Program-made: the position numbers and the translations under genes
NCBI GenBank assembly: GCA_035290625.1
Contig: DATDTY010000067.1
Location: 1 to 51,139 of the forward strand
From: Candidatus Nanoarchaeia archaeon
GTDB lineage: Archaea > Nanobdellota > Nanobdellia > Woesearchaeales > DATDTY01
Direction of reading: 5' to 3'
Length of the DNA stretch: 51,139 nucleotides
Shown here: positions 7,051 through 15,157 of the stretch, piece after piece
Position numbering within the stretch: position 1 is the first letter of the stretch
How the letters are laid out: every line of letters begins with the position of its first letter
Notes under the pieces: generated by a model
The model's database searches: none
Seen by the model: only the letters and a program-made list of their open reading frames with translations
Told to the model about the DNA's origin: nothing

Positions 7051-7686
7051 ATGAAGCAGGACCTGCTCATCACCATCGGGAAAGAGGTTGTTGAGAAAGG
7101 CTCTTTTCGTACCTCTACAGTCCAATTGTCAAAAAAACTAGGCTTTCCCCAGCAGAGCGTTTCTCGGCATTTGATAGGGCTAGAAAAGAGAGGGCTGATT
7201 GAGCGCGATAGTAAGGGAAAATCGATGGAACTGCGGCTGACGGAGAACGGGTTTCTTAAGCTCAAGGAGCTGTATGGCCATCTGAGCTTTATCTTTGCGA
7301 GAAAGAAGGCGATAACGGGAAAGATCGTCAAAGGGCTGGGAGAAGGAAAGTTCTATATGGGACTGGACGGATACCGGAGGCAATTCAAGGCATTGTTCAG
7401 CTTTGCTCCGTTTCGTGGAACATTAAACCTCCATGTTGATGCTGACAGGAAGCAGGTTTTGAGCCGGAGCAATCCTGTGTATATCAAAGGATTCAAGGCA
7501 AAAGGAAGGGATTTCGGAGGATTGTTTGCATATCCCTGCATGATAGAAGGGAGGATAAAAGGGCTGGTCATTGTGCCTGATCGGACCCATCATAAGCCAA
7601 ACATCATCGAGGTCGTTGCAAAGGAGAATTTGAAGAAGGCTTTGAAGAAAAGGGACGGGCAGATGGTGAATGTTGAAGTTGCGTGA
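7051..7686 (+). CDS. ribK: CTP-dependent riboflavin kinase with N-terminal winged helix
   Basis: 211 aa. The archaeal enzyme uses CTP to convert riboflavin to FMN. Residues about 1-80 form a MarR-like winged helix (FRTSTVQLSKKLGFPQQSVSRHLIGLEKRGLI). Residues about 85-210 are the kinase domain with GKIVKGLGEGKFYMGLDGY, FAPFRGTLNLHV and the C-terminal NIIEVVAKENLK. The HTH-kinase fusion is common in archaea and suggests FMN- or riboflavin-linked autoregulation. ATG 7051 is chosen because of the TATA at 7020. It overlaps the Nudix remnant by 1 nt. Confidence 0.9.
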   Translation: MKQDLLITIGKEVVEKGSFRTSTVQLSKKLGFPQQSVSRHLIGLEKRGLIERDSKGKSMELRLTENGFLKLKELYGHLSFIFARKKAITGKIVKGLGEGKFYMGLDGYRRQFKALFSFAPFRGTLNLHVDADRKQVLSRSNPVYIKGFKAKGRDFGGLFAYPCMIEGRIKGLVIVPDRTHHKPNIIEVVAKENLKKALKKRDGQMVNVEVA

Positions 7687-7880
7687 TGGATAAGCACATA
7701 AAGATCGGTTGCGAAGTGTTTATTCTGAAGGATAATAAAGTAGTATTAGGCAAGAGGAAGAATTGCTTTGGAGCAGGAGACTGGGGTCTGCCTGGCGGCC
7801 ATCTGAAGTATGGGGAAAAAATAGAAGACGCTGCAAAAAGAGAATTTGAAAGAAGAGGTTTACTTCAAATAAGTTCTTAG
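7686..7880 (+). pseudogene. Nudix hydrolase, 3'-truncated
   Basis: 64 aa from ATG 7686. It holds the N-terminal strand pattern of Nudix proteins and the first half of the Nudix box, GLPGGHLKYGEKIEDAAKREF, then diverges and stops after GLLQISS where the full box should continue with E-x-x-E-E. A complete domain needs about 130 aa. The truncation point (about 7855) coincides with the 3' end of the convergent receiver gene, suggesting that insertion or deletion of that segment removed the rest. Translationally coupled to ribK. Confidence 0.75.
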
Positions 7881-8237
7881 CGCCTTTGCAATTCCTGGCG
7901 TAAATCTGGGATCCACTTTGCCAAGGTAACCGTTTGCGCCCGATTCCAATGCTGCGTTTCCTGCCTCGCTTGAGGAGGATAGCATATAGATCGGGACTGT
8001 TGGATTCAGTTCCCTTATCTGTTTAATGGCACGCAGCCCATTGAGTTGCGCCATATGATTATCTGTAAAAACCAGATCATAGTTGCCTCTCAGGACTCTT
8101 TCAACCAAGTCTTTCCCATCAAGAGCCTGGTCGAACTCAGCATCAATGCCGTTTTGTTTGCAGATGAGCCTCATTGTAGCAACAAGAGATTCCCGTAGCT
8201 CTTTGCTATCATCAGCTATGATTACTTTTTTTGTCAT
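7860..8237 (-). CDS. Stand-alone CheY-like receiver domain
   Basis: 125 aa, a single response-regulator receiver domain with no output domain. The acidic pocket is Asp9/Asp10 (IIADDS). The phosphoacceptor is Asp59 in LVFTDNHM, followed by MLSSSS with the conserved Ser/Thr and Lys in LGKVD. No histidine kinase is in the window. It has its own promoter (TATA-like TTTATAAAC at about 8275 on the minus strand) and a GGGGGT segment upstream of the ATG. It ends inside the truncated Nudix frame. Could act as a diffusible phosphorelay partner. Confidence 0.85.
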   Translation of the reverse strand: MTKKVIIADDSKELRESLVATMRLICKQNGIDAEFDQALDGKDLVERVLRGNYDLVFTDNHMAQLNGLRAIKQIRELNPTVPIYMLSSSSEAGNAALESGANGYLGKVDPRFTPGIAKALRTYLK

Positions 8238-8331
8238 TCTTCATACCCCCCTGCGTACGGGAAATACGCATGCGTTTATAAACTCTTTGATTTGGGACTA
8301 CTACCAAGTTAAGAAGCGTTTGCACCAGAAC

Positions 8332-8643
8332 TCAATTCTCAAGCATCTCAATCTCAATGTTAAGGCCGGAAGGGATGGGAACGCGCATCACAAGCCTGAG
8401 CGCACGCTCATCAATCCCAAGGTCAATGAGGCGCTTGTAGACCCGCATCTCAAAGCGGTCCCATGTGGCTGTGCCATTGCCGCAGGGACTCTTCCGTGTG
8501 GTGATCTTGAGCCTTTTGGTAGGCAGGGTAACAGGCCCCCTCATATCCACCCCGGTCTTGTCCACGATATCTCTAATATAAGAAGTCACTTCGTTGATTT
8601 TGTCGATATTTGTGCTTGCGAGCTTGATTCTTGCTTTTGGCAT
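8332..8643 (-). CDS. rps10: 30S ribosomal protein S10
   Basis: 103 aa from ATG 8643 ([11 protein letters not shown]). The frame is open further upstream but the family begins here. Recognised by [30 protein letters not shown] and RRLIDL-type C-terminus ([13 protein letters not shown]). It lies 65 nt downstream of the EF-1A gene, the usual archaeal tuf-rps10 arrangement, with a hairpin in the spacer. Part of the small subunit head near the mRNA exit path. Confidence 0.95.
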   Translation of the reverse strand: MPKARIKLASTNIDKINEVTSYIRDIVDKTGVDMRGPVTLPTKRLKITTRKSPCGNGTATWDRFEMRVYKRLIDLGIDERALRLVMRVPIPSGLNIEIEMLEN

Positions 8644-8671
8644 GGTCTCGTTGTGGATCACCGGTGTTTCA

Positions 8672-8694
8672 TCATGGCAACAGGATTGCCATGA
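8672..8694 (-). promoter_or_regulatory. Hairpin in the EF-1A/S10 spacer
   Basis: Perfect 9-bp arms TCATGGCAA and TTGCCATGA with a 5-nt loop between the EF-1A stop and the S10 start. It could be a processing site, attenuator or partial terminator that sets different levels of the two proteins. Confidence 0.4.
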
Positions 8695-8708
8695 TTGCCT
8701 ATACGGCT

Positions 8709-9995
8709 CTAGAGCTGCTTCTTGACTACTGCAGTACACATTCCAGCTGCAACTGTTGTGCCGGAATCCCGGATAGCAAACCTTGACAGCTGAGGGATCT
8801 CTTTTTGTACCTCAATAACCAGAGGCTGAATCGGCTTACACTTAATGATAGCAGCATCTCCTGTCTTGATGAAATCGGGCTTCTCCTTGAGGATTTCGCC
8901 TGTTGCAGGGTTAATCTGCTTGACGATTTCGGTGATTTGGACTGCCACTTGTGCGGTATGGATGTGGAATACAGGAGAATAGCCAACAGTGACGACTGTC
9001 GGATGGTTCAGGATTACAACCTGGGCAGTAAATTCTGTGGCAACAGTCGGAACATTGTCAGTATGGCCAAGGACGTCTCCTCGTGCAATATCCTTCTTCC
9101 CAATGCCCCGCACGTTGAAGCCGATATTGTCTCCAGGCTCAGCCATCTGGAGCTGCTCATGGTGCATCTCAATGCTCTTGACTTCTCCAGTGATCCCCTT
9201 CCCTTCTCTTGCGGGAACAACGATGACCTTGTCTCCGACCTTCATGATCCCTGTCTCAACCCTTCCTACAGGAACAACGCCAATGCCGGTGATATTGTAC
9301 ACATCCTGGATCGGAAGCCTGAGCGGCAATTGGGTCGGTTTTTCAGGCAGCTTGAACTGATCCATGACCTTGATAAGAGGTTCGCCGGTATACCATCCCA
9401 TCTTGGCTGATTTCTTCACAACATTCTCTCCTAACAGAGAGGCTGTCGGCACAAAAGGGACATTTGCAGGATTGTAGCCAACGGTCTTGAGCAGCTTGGA
9501 CACATCTTCCTTGACTGCCTCGAATGCCTTCTGGTCGAAGTTCTTGGCATCCATCTTGTTGACAACTACGATAAGCTGCTGGACTCCAAGTGTTCTGGAA
9601 AGCCAGACATGCTCTTTTGTCTGGGCCATAACCCCATCAGTGGCAGCAACAACAATCACTGCTGCATCTGCCTGGGATGCTCCTGTAATCATGTTCTTGA
9701 TAAAATCCTTGTGGCCGGGCGCGTCAATGATGGTGAAATCAAATTTTTCTGATTTGAATCGCTTGTGAGAAAGATCAATCGTAACTCCCCTCTCACGCTC
9801 TTCCTTGAGATTGTCCATGACAAAGGCAAATTCAAAGCCTCCCTTTCCAAGCTCTTCTGCCTTCTCCTTGAGCTTTCTCATCTCCTGTTCAGGAATATTT
9901 CCGGAATCATAAAGCAGCCTTCCTACTGTTGTAGACTTTCCATGGTCTACATGACCAATAAATACCAGGTTAATATGCGGTTTTTCTTTTGCCAT
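8709..9995 (-). CDS. tuf: Translation elongation factor EF-1 alpha
   Basis: 428 aa, full length for the archaeal protein. The GTPase G1 motif is GHVDHGKS (residues 14-21), G3 is DAPGH, G4 is NKMD, followed by domains II and III ([38 protein letters not shown] near the C-terminus). It brings aminoacyl-tRNA to the ribosome. First gene of the EF-1A/S10 transcription unit. Upstream minus-strand TATA-like CTTTATAAAG at about 10036 fits a short leader. Confidence 0.97.
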   Translation of the reverse strand: MAKEKPHINLVFIGHVDHGKSTTVGRLLYDSGNIPEQEMRKLKEKAEELGKGGFEFAFVMDNLKEERERGVTIDLSHKRFKSEKFDFTIIDAPGHKDFIKNMITGASQADAAVIVVAATDGVMAQTKEHVWLSRTLGVQQLIVVVNKMDAKNFDQKAFEAVKEDVSKLLKTVGYNPANVPFVPTASLLGENVVKKSAKMGWYTGEPLIKVMDQFKLPEKPTQLPLRLPIQDVYNITGIGVVPVGRVETGIMKVGDKVIVVPAREGKGITGEVKSIEMHHEQLQMAEPGDNIGFNVRGIGKKDIARGDVLGHTDNVPTVATEFTAQVVILNHPTVVTVGYSPVFHIHTAQVAVQITEIVKQINPATGEILKEKPDFIKTGDAAIIKCKPIQPLVIEVQKEIPQLSRFAIRDSGTTVAAGMCTAVVKKQL

Positions 9996-10186
9996 CGTAC
10001 GCCTCCGAGTGGTAGATTCTGGAGTTCCTAGCCACTTTATAAAGGTTTCCCTTTCAAATATATCTGTTCAGATGGGTTAATCGTGCGGTTTTTGGTTATT
10101 TCGCAACCAGAAAAATGAGCAGCACTTAGATTACTGCAAAGCAGACAAGAATGCAGGAGAATCGTGGGCTAATACCTTGCATGAAA

Positions 10187-10426
10187 GTATTTAAACTAGA
10201 AGTGGTTTTTAATGTTTGAGATGGTGGGAGAGGCTCAAAAAGGGCTAGTAGTTTTTCAGGACAGGAAAATTCGTAGACTTCGGGTTGATAATGAGTGGTT
10301 TTATTCTGTAGTAGATATTGTTGCTGTATTAAGTGAAAGCGATAATCCTACCACCTACTGGAGGGTGCTTAAACACAGGGAACCTCAACTCGTTACAATT
10401 TGTAACGGTTTGAAATTACCCGCCAA
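10187..10426 (+). pseudogene. BRO-N domain protein, 3'-truncated
   Basis: The plus-strand frame from 10212 (or ATG 10221) encodes GLVVFQDRKIRRLRVDNEWFYSVVDIVAVL and HREPQLVTICNGLKLP. It parallels the N-terminus of the intact BRO-N/DinD-like protein at 34998-35831 and then loses similarity at about 10422, where the convergent EF-2 gene ends. A TATA-like GTATTTAAAC at 10187-10196 would still drive it. Only about 70 of 277 residues remain. Confidence 0.7.
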
Positions 10427-12610
10427 TCACGCCCCAACCATCGCCTCAGTGAGCCCTTTGCGCTCCTTGATCTGCGATACGACCTTCTGCTGCAGCTCAT
10501 GAGGAATCCTCTCAAACATCTGGTCGATTAAGGAGGAGTTGCCCCTGCCTCCTGTTGCAGATCTTAAATCCGAGCTCCAGCCGAACATCTCAGCCACAGG
10601 GAGCTTCGCCTTTACAATGACCAGCCCCCTCTCCGGCGCCATATCAAGAAGCTGGCCTCTCTTGTTGCCGATAATCTTGGAAATCTCTCCCATAAACTCC
10701 TCAGGCGCTTCAATGTGAAGGATCTGCATCGGCTCCAGCATCTGAGGGCCTGCAAGCATAAATGACCCCCTGATTCCGTCCCTGATTGCAGGATACATCT
10801 GGGCAGGACCGCGGTGAATAGCATCCTCATGCAGCTTTGCATCCATAAGCGTCACTTTGACTTTCGCAGCAGGCTCCTTGCAGATAGGCCCCAGGTTCAT
10901 CACATCCTCAAACATATCCTGGACCATCTCTATGATCTCGCCGATATGGACTATACCTCTTGTTCCATCAATGAGGATATTCCCCTTGAACACATCCCTC
11001 ACTTTATCCGCAGTCTTCGCATCATATCCGGCCTCGATAAAGTGCTCCCTGAGCTTCAGGTCTCTCTTCTTGATCCTCATCTCAGGGATCGTGCCGTCCT
11101 TGATCTTCGCATACAGGCTATCCTCCAAAGGCTCAACAACAAAATAGAGCTTATTGTGCTTGTTCGGAGATTTTCCCTCAACCTCAGGGCCGCTCTTTGT
11201 GACAGTTTCCCTGTAAACCACAATCGGAGGAGAGGTCTTCACATCAACGCCCTTCTCGGTCTTTATCCTGTTTTCAATGACCTCAAGATGGAGCTCTCCC
11301 ATGCCGTGGATCAGATGCTCTCCTGTCTGCTCGTTGATCTCAACTTTGATGGTAGGGTCTTCCTTGCTCACCTGCTTAAGGACCTCCACAAGCTTCGGCA
11401 GGTCTGAGGGCTTTGCTGCCTCAATCGCCTTGGTGATCACGGGGTCGAAGATATGCTTGATGGCCTCGAAAGGCTCAGTCTCTCTTTCAGCGACAGTCTC
11501 CCCTGCATACGATCTCGCTCCCGATATCCCAATGATGTTGCCTGCTGGAACATGATCCACAATCTCCCGCTTTGCCCCGTTATAGATAAAAACCTGCTGG
11601 ACACGCGCGCCGCTCTTCATCATGTGGAGGTACACCTCCGTCCCCTTCTTCATCGTGCCAGAGAAGAGCCTTCCTGCAGCAATCTCTCCTGCCTGCGGAT
11701 CAATCACGATCTTGGTGATTACAAAGAACAGCGGCCCATGGGGGTCGCATTTGGTCAGCGAAACGCCTTCCGGGCTTTCTATGTCCCCATGCCATATCTT
11801 CGGGACACGGTACTCCTGGGCTATGAGGGGATTCGGAAGATGCCTCACCACCATATTCAGGACAACCTCATGGAGCGGAGCCTGCTCTGCAAGCTTTTTT
11901 TGCGCTTCCTGCTTCCCGGAGGACGTATATGCTTCAATGACATTCTTGAATGTGATCCCTTTCTTCTGCATATAGGGGATATTGAGCGCCCAGTTATGGA
12001 ACGCAGAGCCAAAAGAGACAGATCCGTCTGAAACGCTGACCTGCCATTTTTCCCCGATCTCCTTGGGAGCAATCTGCTTGATGAATCTGTTGACATCGGT
12101 GATGATCCTAACAAAGCGCTCCTGCATCTGCTCCGGCGCAAGCTTGAGCTCGTTGATAAGGCGATCCACCTTGTTGATAAACAGGACAGGCTTGACAAGC
12201 TCCCTCAATGCCTGCCTCACAACCGTTTCAGTCTGGGGCATGATGCCCTCAACAGCGTCAATAAGGATGATGGTTCCATCCACAGCGCGCATCGCCCGTG
12301 TAACATCCCCTCCAAAGTCCACGTGCCCGGGTGTATCAAGAAGGTTGACAAGATACTCCTCGCCCTCGACCTCATGGACCATGGAAACCGCTGCAGTGTC
12401 AATGGTGATGCCGCGTTCCTGCTCATCAGCATGAAAGTCCATCTTCAATGCCTTTCCTGCATCCTCCTTAGACATCATCCCGGCGCCTGCAAGAAGGTTG
12501 TCTGTAAATGTCGTCTTGCCATGATCGATATGCGCAGCTATCGCAATGTTGCGAATCTGGCCTGGGATCTTCATGATCCTCAATACCTTATCAACCATCT
12601 TTTCTGCCAT
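10427..12610 (-). CDS. fusA: Translation elongation factor EF-2
   Basis: 727 aa, normal archaeal length. G1 is AHIDHGKTT, G3 is DTPGHVDFGGD, G4 is NKVD. C-terminal domain IV contains DAIHRGPAQ, whose His599 is the expected diphthamide site. It catalyses ribosomal translocation. Starts 3 nt after the Ndk stop, so the two are one operon (ndk then EF-2). The 3' end abuts the truncated BRO-N gene. Confidence 0.97.
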   Translation of the reverse strand: MAEKMVDKVLRIMKIPGQIRNIAIAAHIDHGKTTFTDNLLAGAGMMSKEDAGKALKMDFHADEQERGITIDTAAVSMVHEVEGEEYLVNLLDTPGHVDFGGDVTRAMRAVDGTIILIDAVEGIMPQTETVVRQALRELVKPVLFINKVDRLINELKLAPEQMQERFVRIITDVNRFIKQIAPKEIGEKWQVSVSDGSVSFGSAFHNWALNIPYMQKKGITFKNVIEAYTSSGKQEAQKKLAEQAPLHEVVLNMVVRHLPNPLIAQEYRVPKIWHGDIESPEGVSLTKCDPHGPLFFVITKIVIDPQAGEIAAGRLFSGTMKKGTEVYLHMMKSGARVQQVFIYNGAKREIVDHVPAGNIIGISGARSYAGETVAERETEPFEAIKHIFDPVITKAIEAAKPSDLPKLVEVLKQVSKEDPTIKVEINEQTGEHLIHGMGELHLEVIENRIKTEKGVDVKTSPPIVVYRETVTKSGPEVEGKSPNKHNKLYFVVEPLEDSLYAKIKDGTIPEMRIKKRDLKLREHFIEAGYDAKTADKVRDVFKGNILIDGTRGIVHIGEIIEMVQDMFEDVMNLGPICKEPAAKVKVTLMDAKLHEDAIHRGPAQMYPAIRDGIRGSFMLAGPQMLEPMQILHIEAPEEFMGEISKIIGNKRGQLLDMAPERGLVIVKAKLPVAEMFGWSSDLRSATGGRGNSSLIDQMFERIPHELQQKVVSQIKERKGLTEAMVGA

Positions 12611-12613
12611 TGT

Positions 12614-13093
12614 CTAGAACACGTGTTTTTCATTCACTGTAGAATACGTATGGATCTCCCCTGGCGTAAACCAGAGCTTGATCTCCTGATCAGCATCTTT
12701 CTTGCTTTCAGATGCATGGACAAGGTTTTTTATTGCTTTCCTCTTCCTATCCGCATACTCTTGCGTGAGATGCGAATAATCCCCCCGTATCGTTCCAGGC
12801 GCAGCTGACTGGGGCGCAGTCGGCCCTATCATCTTCCTCACGCCAGCGATTGCGTGAACACCTTCTACTGCCATTGCAACGACAGGCCCTGAAGTGATGA
12901 AATCGACCAGGCCGGAATAAAAGGGCTTCTTGACATGGGCTGCGTAATGCTTTGCAGCAAACTCCTTGTCCAGCCAGACCATCTTCATTGCTATGATCTT
13001 GAGGCCAGACCTCTCAAGCCGTGAGAGAATCTCTCCGATAAGGCCTCGCTCCACTCCATCAGGCTTGATTGCCACAAATGTTCGCTCTACCAT
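12614..13093 (-). CDS. ndk: Nucleoside diphosphate kinase
   Basis: 159 aa. Interconverts nucleoside tri- and diphosphates. Family signatures: RTFVAIKPDGVERGLIGEI at the N-terminus, and the phospho-histidine in NLVHASES. The last residues (LWFTPGEIHTYSTVNEKHVF) are slightly longer than the usual 150-aa protein. In many archaea ndk is next to L7Ae-S28e-L24e; here an MBL hydrolase and repeat C separate it from them. Co-transcribed with EF-2. Confidence 0.95.
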   Translation of the reverse strand: MVERTFVAIKPDGVERGLIGEILSRLERSGLKIIAMKMVWLDKEFAAKHYAAHVKKPFYSGLVDFITSGPVVAMAVEGVHAIAGVRKMIGPTAPQSAAPGTIRGDYSHLTQEYADRKRKAIKNLVHASESKKDADQEIKLWFTPGEIHTYSTVNEKHVF

Positions 13094-13116
13094 GGTTCTC
13101 CCTCTTTCTTGTTTGT

Positions 13117-13279
13117 TATTGGAAATTCGGGGTTTAAGACTCGGGCTTTAGCCCGAATTTTCAATCCACAAAAATCCAGGATTTTTGGGACGGAAAATTG
13201 CTTTTCAATTTTCCTGTCCCGAAAACCGCACGATCAAAAACCCCGACCTTTAGGTCGGAGATTAGTGCGGTTTTCGTTA
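13117..13279. repeat. Hairpin-array repeat C, copy 2 (expanded)
   Basis: Shares with copy 1 the AAATTCGGG/CCCGAATTT hairpin and the right-hand module CGAAAACCGCAC/GTGCGGTTTTCG enclosing CCCCGACC-TTTA-GGTCGG. Between them are two extra hairpins: AAAATCC/GGATTTT and GGGAC-GGAAAATTG paired with CAATTTTCC-T-GTCCC. The right end overlaps the stop codon of the MBL gene. Located between mbl and ndk. Confidence 0.75.
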
Positions 13280-13909
13280 CTGGAACTCCCGTACAGCTCC
13301 GCTCTCCATTGGAATAAAATCGATGCCTGCCAGGCAGCTTTTTGGAAGCATATGGCTAGCACCAGGGAATTTCAGCATGCCGTCATGGACTGGGAAGCAC
13401 GCCTTTGGATGCACTTCTTTGGCATAGTCGATCGCCTCTGAAATCCTCATCCAGGGCCCTGCTACAGGCAACGCAAGGATCTCAACTTTTTTCTTAGGGA
13501 CGTAAAATGCATCTCCGGGATAAAAGAGCCTTCCTCCTATCATATAGCCAGTGTTCAAAACATCTGGAACCGTAGTATATATAGGTGCATGCCTTTCTCC
13601 GAAAGCCTCTATCGAAACACCATTTAGAGTTATACTCTGGCCGTGCTCAAGCAGTGAATAGGCAATCCCTGCCTCCTTAAGATGTTTTCCAACTCCTTTG
13701 TTCGTATACACCTCTGCCGAAGGATTTGTCTTCAAGACCTTTTTCAGCGATTCTATATGCATATGGTCAGGATGCTCATGTGTAATCAGGACTGCGTCAA
13801 CATCCGCTTCTGAATTCTGCCTGTCAGTATAGCTTCCCGGATCTGTAAGAACCTTGCGGCTGGCCTCTTCCACAACAAGGCAGCAGTGGCCGATTTTTTT
13901 GATTCTCAT
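13277..13909 (-). CDS. MBL-fold metal-dependent hydrolase
   Basis: 210 aa. The metallo-beta-lactamase motif THEHPDH (His44, His46, Asp48, His49) is intact, with later ligands in PGDAFY and FPVHDG. Most similar in layout to UPF0173/UlaG-like hydrolases. The ATG overlaps the L24e stop (ATGA), so it is the last gene of the L7Ae-S28e-L24e transcript. Its stop codon lies inside repeat C. Substrate unknown. Confidence 0.85.
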   Translation of the reverse strand: MRIKKIGHCCLVVEEASRKVLTDPGSYTDRQNSEADVDAVLITHEHPDHMHIESLKKVLKTNPSAEVYTNKGVGKHLKEAGIAYSLLEHGQSITLNGVSIEAFGERHAPIYTTVPDVLNTGYMIGGRLFYPGDAFYVPKKKVEILALPVAGPWMRISEAIDYAKEVHPKACFPVHDGMLKFPGASHMLPKSCLAGIDFIPMESGAVREFQ

Positions 13910-14082
13910 TTCCCCTTTTTGTAGGCTTTAGTCCACTTCAGTTTTATCGGATTCCTTTTGAGCTTTAAGCGATTCTTCTCGCACTTCATGGAGCAGAAGT
14001 AGAGGACAGTTCCATCCAGCTCAACATACATCTTTCCTGTCCCTTCCCGGAGGTCCTCCTTGCAGAAGCTGCATGTTGCCAT
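13906..14082 (-). CDS. rpl24e: 50S ribosomal protein L24e
   Basis: 58 aa, short but complete. It begins [20 protein letters not shown] and carries the zinc knuckle C-x2-C...[13 protein letters not shown] typical of L24e, followed by the basic tail. The start shares a base with the S28e stop (TAATG) and the stop overlaps the MBL start (ATGA), so translation is coupled on both sides. Confidence 0.95.
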   Translation of the reverse strand: MATCSFCKEDLREGTGKMYVELDGTVLYFCSMKCEKNRLKLKRNPIKLKWTKAYKKGK

Positions 14083-14483
14083 TATGAGACGTTCCCCCTC
14101 CCGCCCTTGCTAAGCTGCCGGGCCTCAAATTCTGTCTCTCTGAGCATCAGGATATCCCCCAGCTGAATCGGCCCTTTGACGTTCCTCCTTATAATCTTAT
14201 GCTCATCCCGGCCTTCAAGAATCTTGCACCTCACCTGGACCACTTCTCCCCGCATCCCTGTCCTTCCGATAATCTCCTCTACCCTTGCTGGCCAGGACCT
14301 GCTGAACGACGGGCGAGCCTCTTCCGGCTTTTTCTCAGTCTGCTTCCCTTGCGGAGCAGCTCTATCCGGCTGTCTTTTCTCTGGAGCCTGCCTTTCTGCT
14401 TTTTCTGGAGCCTTTTTATCCTTCTTCTCAGCTTCCGCCTGTTTTTTCTCCCCAGTATCTTTGCCCCGTTTTAGATTGTCCAT
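14082..14483 (-). CDS. rps28e: 30S ribosomal protein S28e with long N-terminal extension
   Basis: 133 aa. The S28e core is residues about 65-133 ([33 protein letters not shown] segment, ETEFEARQL). The usual protein is about 70 aa; here about 60 extra residues rich in Lys, Glu, Ala, Pro and Gln precede it and are predicted disordered. ATG 14483 lies 4 nt after the L7Ae stop, so the start is credible although internal starts cannot be excluded. Confidence 0.92.
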   Translation of the reverse strand: MDNLKRGKDTGEKKQAEAEKKDKKAPEKAERQAPEKRQPDRAAPQGKQTEKKPEEARPSFSRSWPARVEEIIGRTGMRGEVVQVRCKILEGRDEHKIIRRNVKGPIQLGDILMLRETEFEARQLSKGGRGNVS

Positions 14484-14487
14484 TGTT

Positions 14488-14823
14488 TCACTTCAGGCTA
14501 TCGCTAATCTCCTTGATGGCCTTTTTTGCTTCTCCTTCTGCCACGATTGCGACTGCCACTGTCGGAACATCTAATCCAGCTGCTGCGCCCAGCTCTTCTC
14601 TGCTGGCCACGCTTACCACAGGGATCTCCTTCTCCTGGCAGAGCAGCGGGAGATGCATGGTCAGTTCAGGCGGATTTGCGTCCTTTGCAAAGACAACCAG
14701 CTTCGCCTCAGCCCGCTCGATAGCTTTGGTCACTTCATTGATCCCCTTCCGGATCTTTCCTGTCGCCCGTGCAACCTCAATCGCCTGCAAGGCATTTTCC
14801 ATGACTTCTTTTGATTCTGCCAT
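14488..14823 (-). CDS. rpl7ae: 50S ribosomal protein L7Ae
   Basis: 111 aa. Binds kink-turns in 23S rRNA, box C/D and H/ACA RNAs and RNase P. Recognised by [32 protein letters not shown] and the conserved [23 protein letters not shown] site precedes the ATG, and a TATA-like CTTTATAAA on the minus strand lies near 14903. First gene of the L7Ae-S28e-L24e-MBL operon. Confidence 0.96.
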   Translation of the reverse strand: MAESKEVMENALQAIEVARATGKIRKGINEVTKAIERAEAKLVVFAKDANPPELTMHLPLLCQEKEIPVVSVASREELGAAAGLDVPTVAVAIVAEGEAKKAIKEISDSLK

Positions 14824-15157
14824 TATGACCTCCGAGGAAAGAATTCATTCCTCAAACAGCAGCGCTGTTATCATCAGTTACGAGATGGAATAGGGGGGGT
14901 TTTATAAAGGTTACTGTGCGGATGTCAAGAACCTCCAGTCACCGCTCCTTTCAGTCGCTAGAGACGGGTGGCATGATGTAGCGTGGTTCTTGAGCACACT
15001 CATTCCACCAGTGAAATACACTGACGGAATTTCATTGTTTAAAGAATTGAACCGTCAGAAGGGGTTACAGGAATATCTAAATGTTTAGAATTCAGGTAGA
15101 CAGTTCTTGGAGGAGCGATTGCCGGAAGTTTGCCTGGGTTTTCTGCAATTGCCGGAA
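14824..15157. other. Intergenic region with inverted repeats, no gene seen
   Basis: Contains the L7Ae promoter, an inverted repeat at 14918-14998 (TCAAGAACC/GGTTCTTGA plus outer GTGC/GCAC), and a hairpin at 15021-15058 whose arms CTGACGG/CCGTCAG and inner TTCA/TGAA copy the geometry of the tRNA T-loop intron junctions. No complete tRNA or protein gene was found here. Confidence 0.4.

Noticed and set aside
8644..8739. N-terminal extension of S10
   Set aside because: The added residues are not S10-like and would overlap the EF-1A stop and the spacer hairpin.
14971..15020. Box C/D sRNA candidate (ATGATGT with a CTGA downstream)
   Set aside because: Terminal stem, C' and D' boxes and a guide match are lacking.
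15021..15130. Third tRNA with a T-loop intron
   Set aside because: Only the T-arm-like hairpin is present; no matching acceptor or anticodon arm could be found, so it is reported only as a hairpin.
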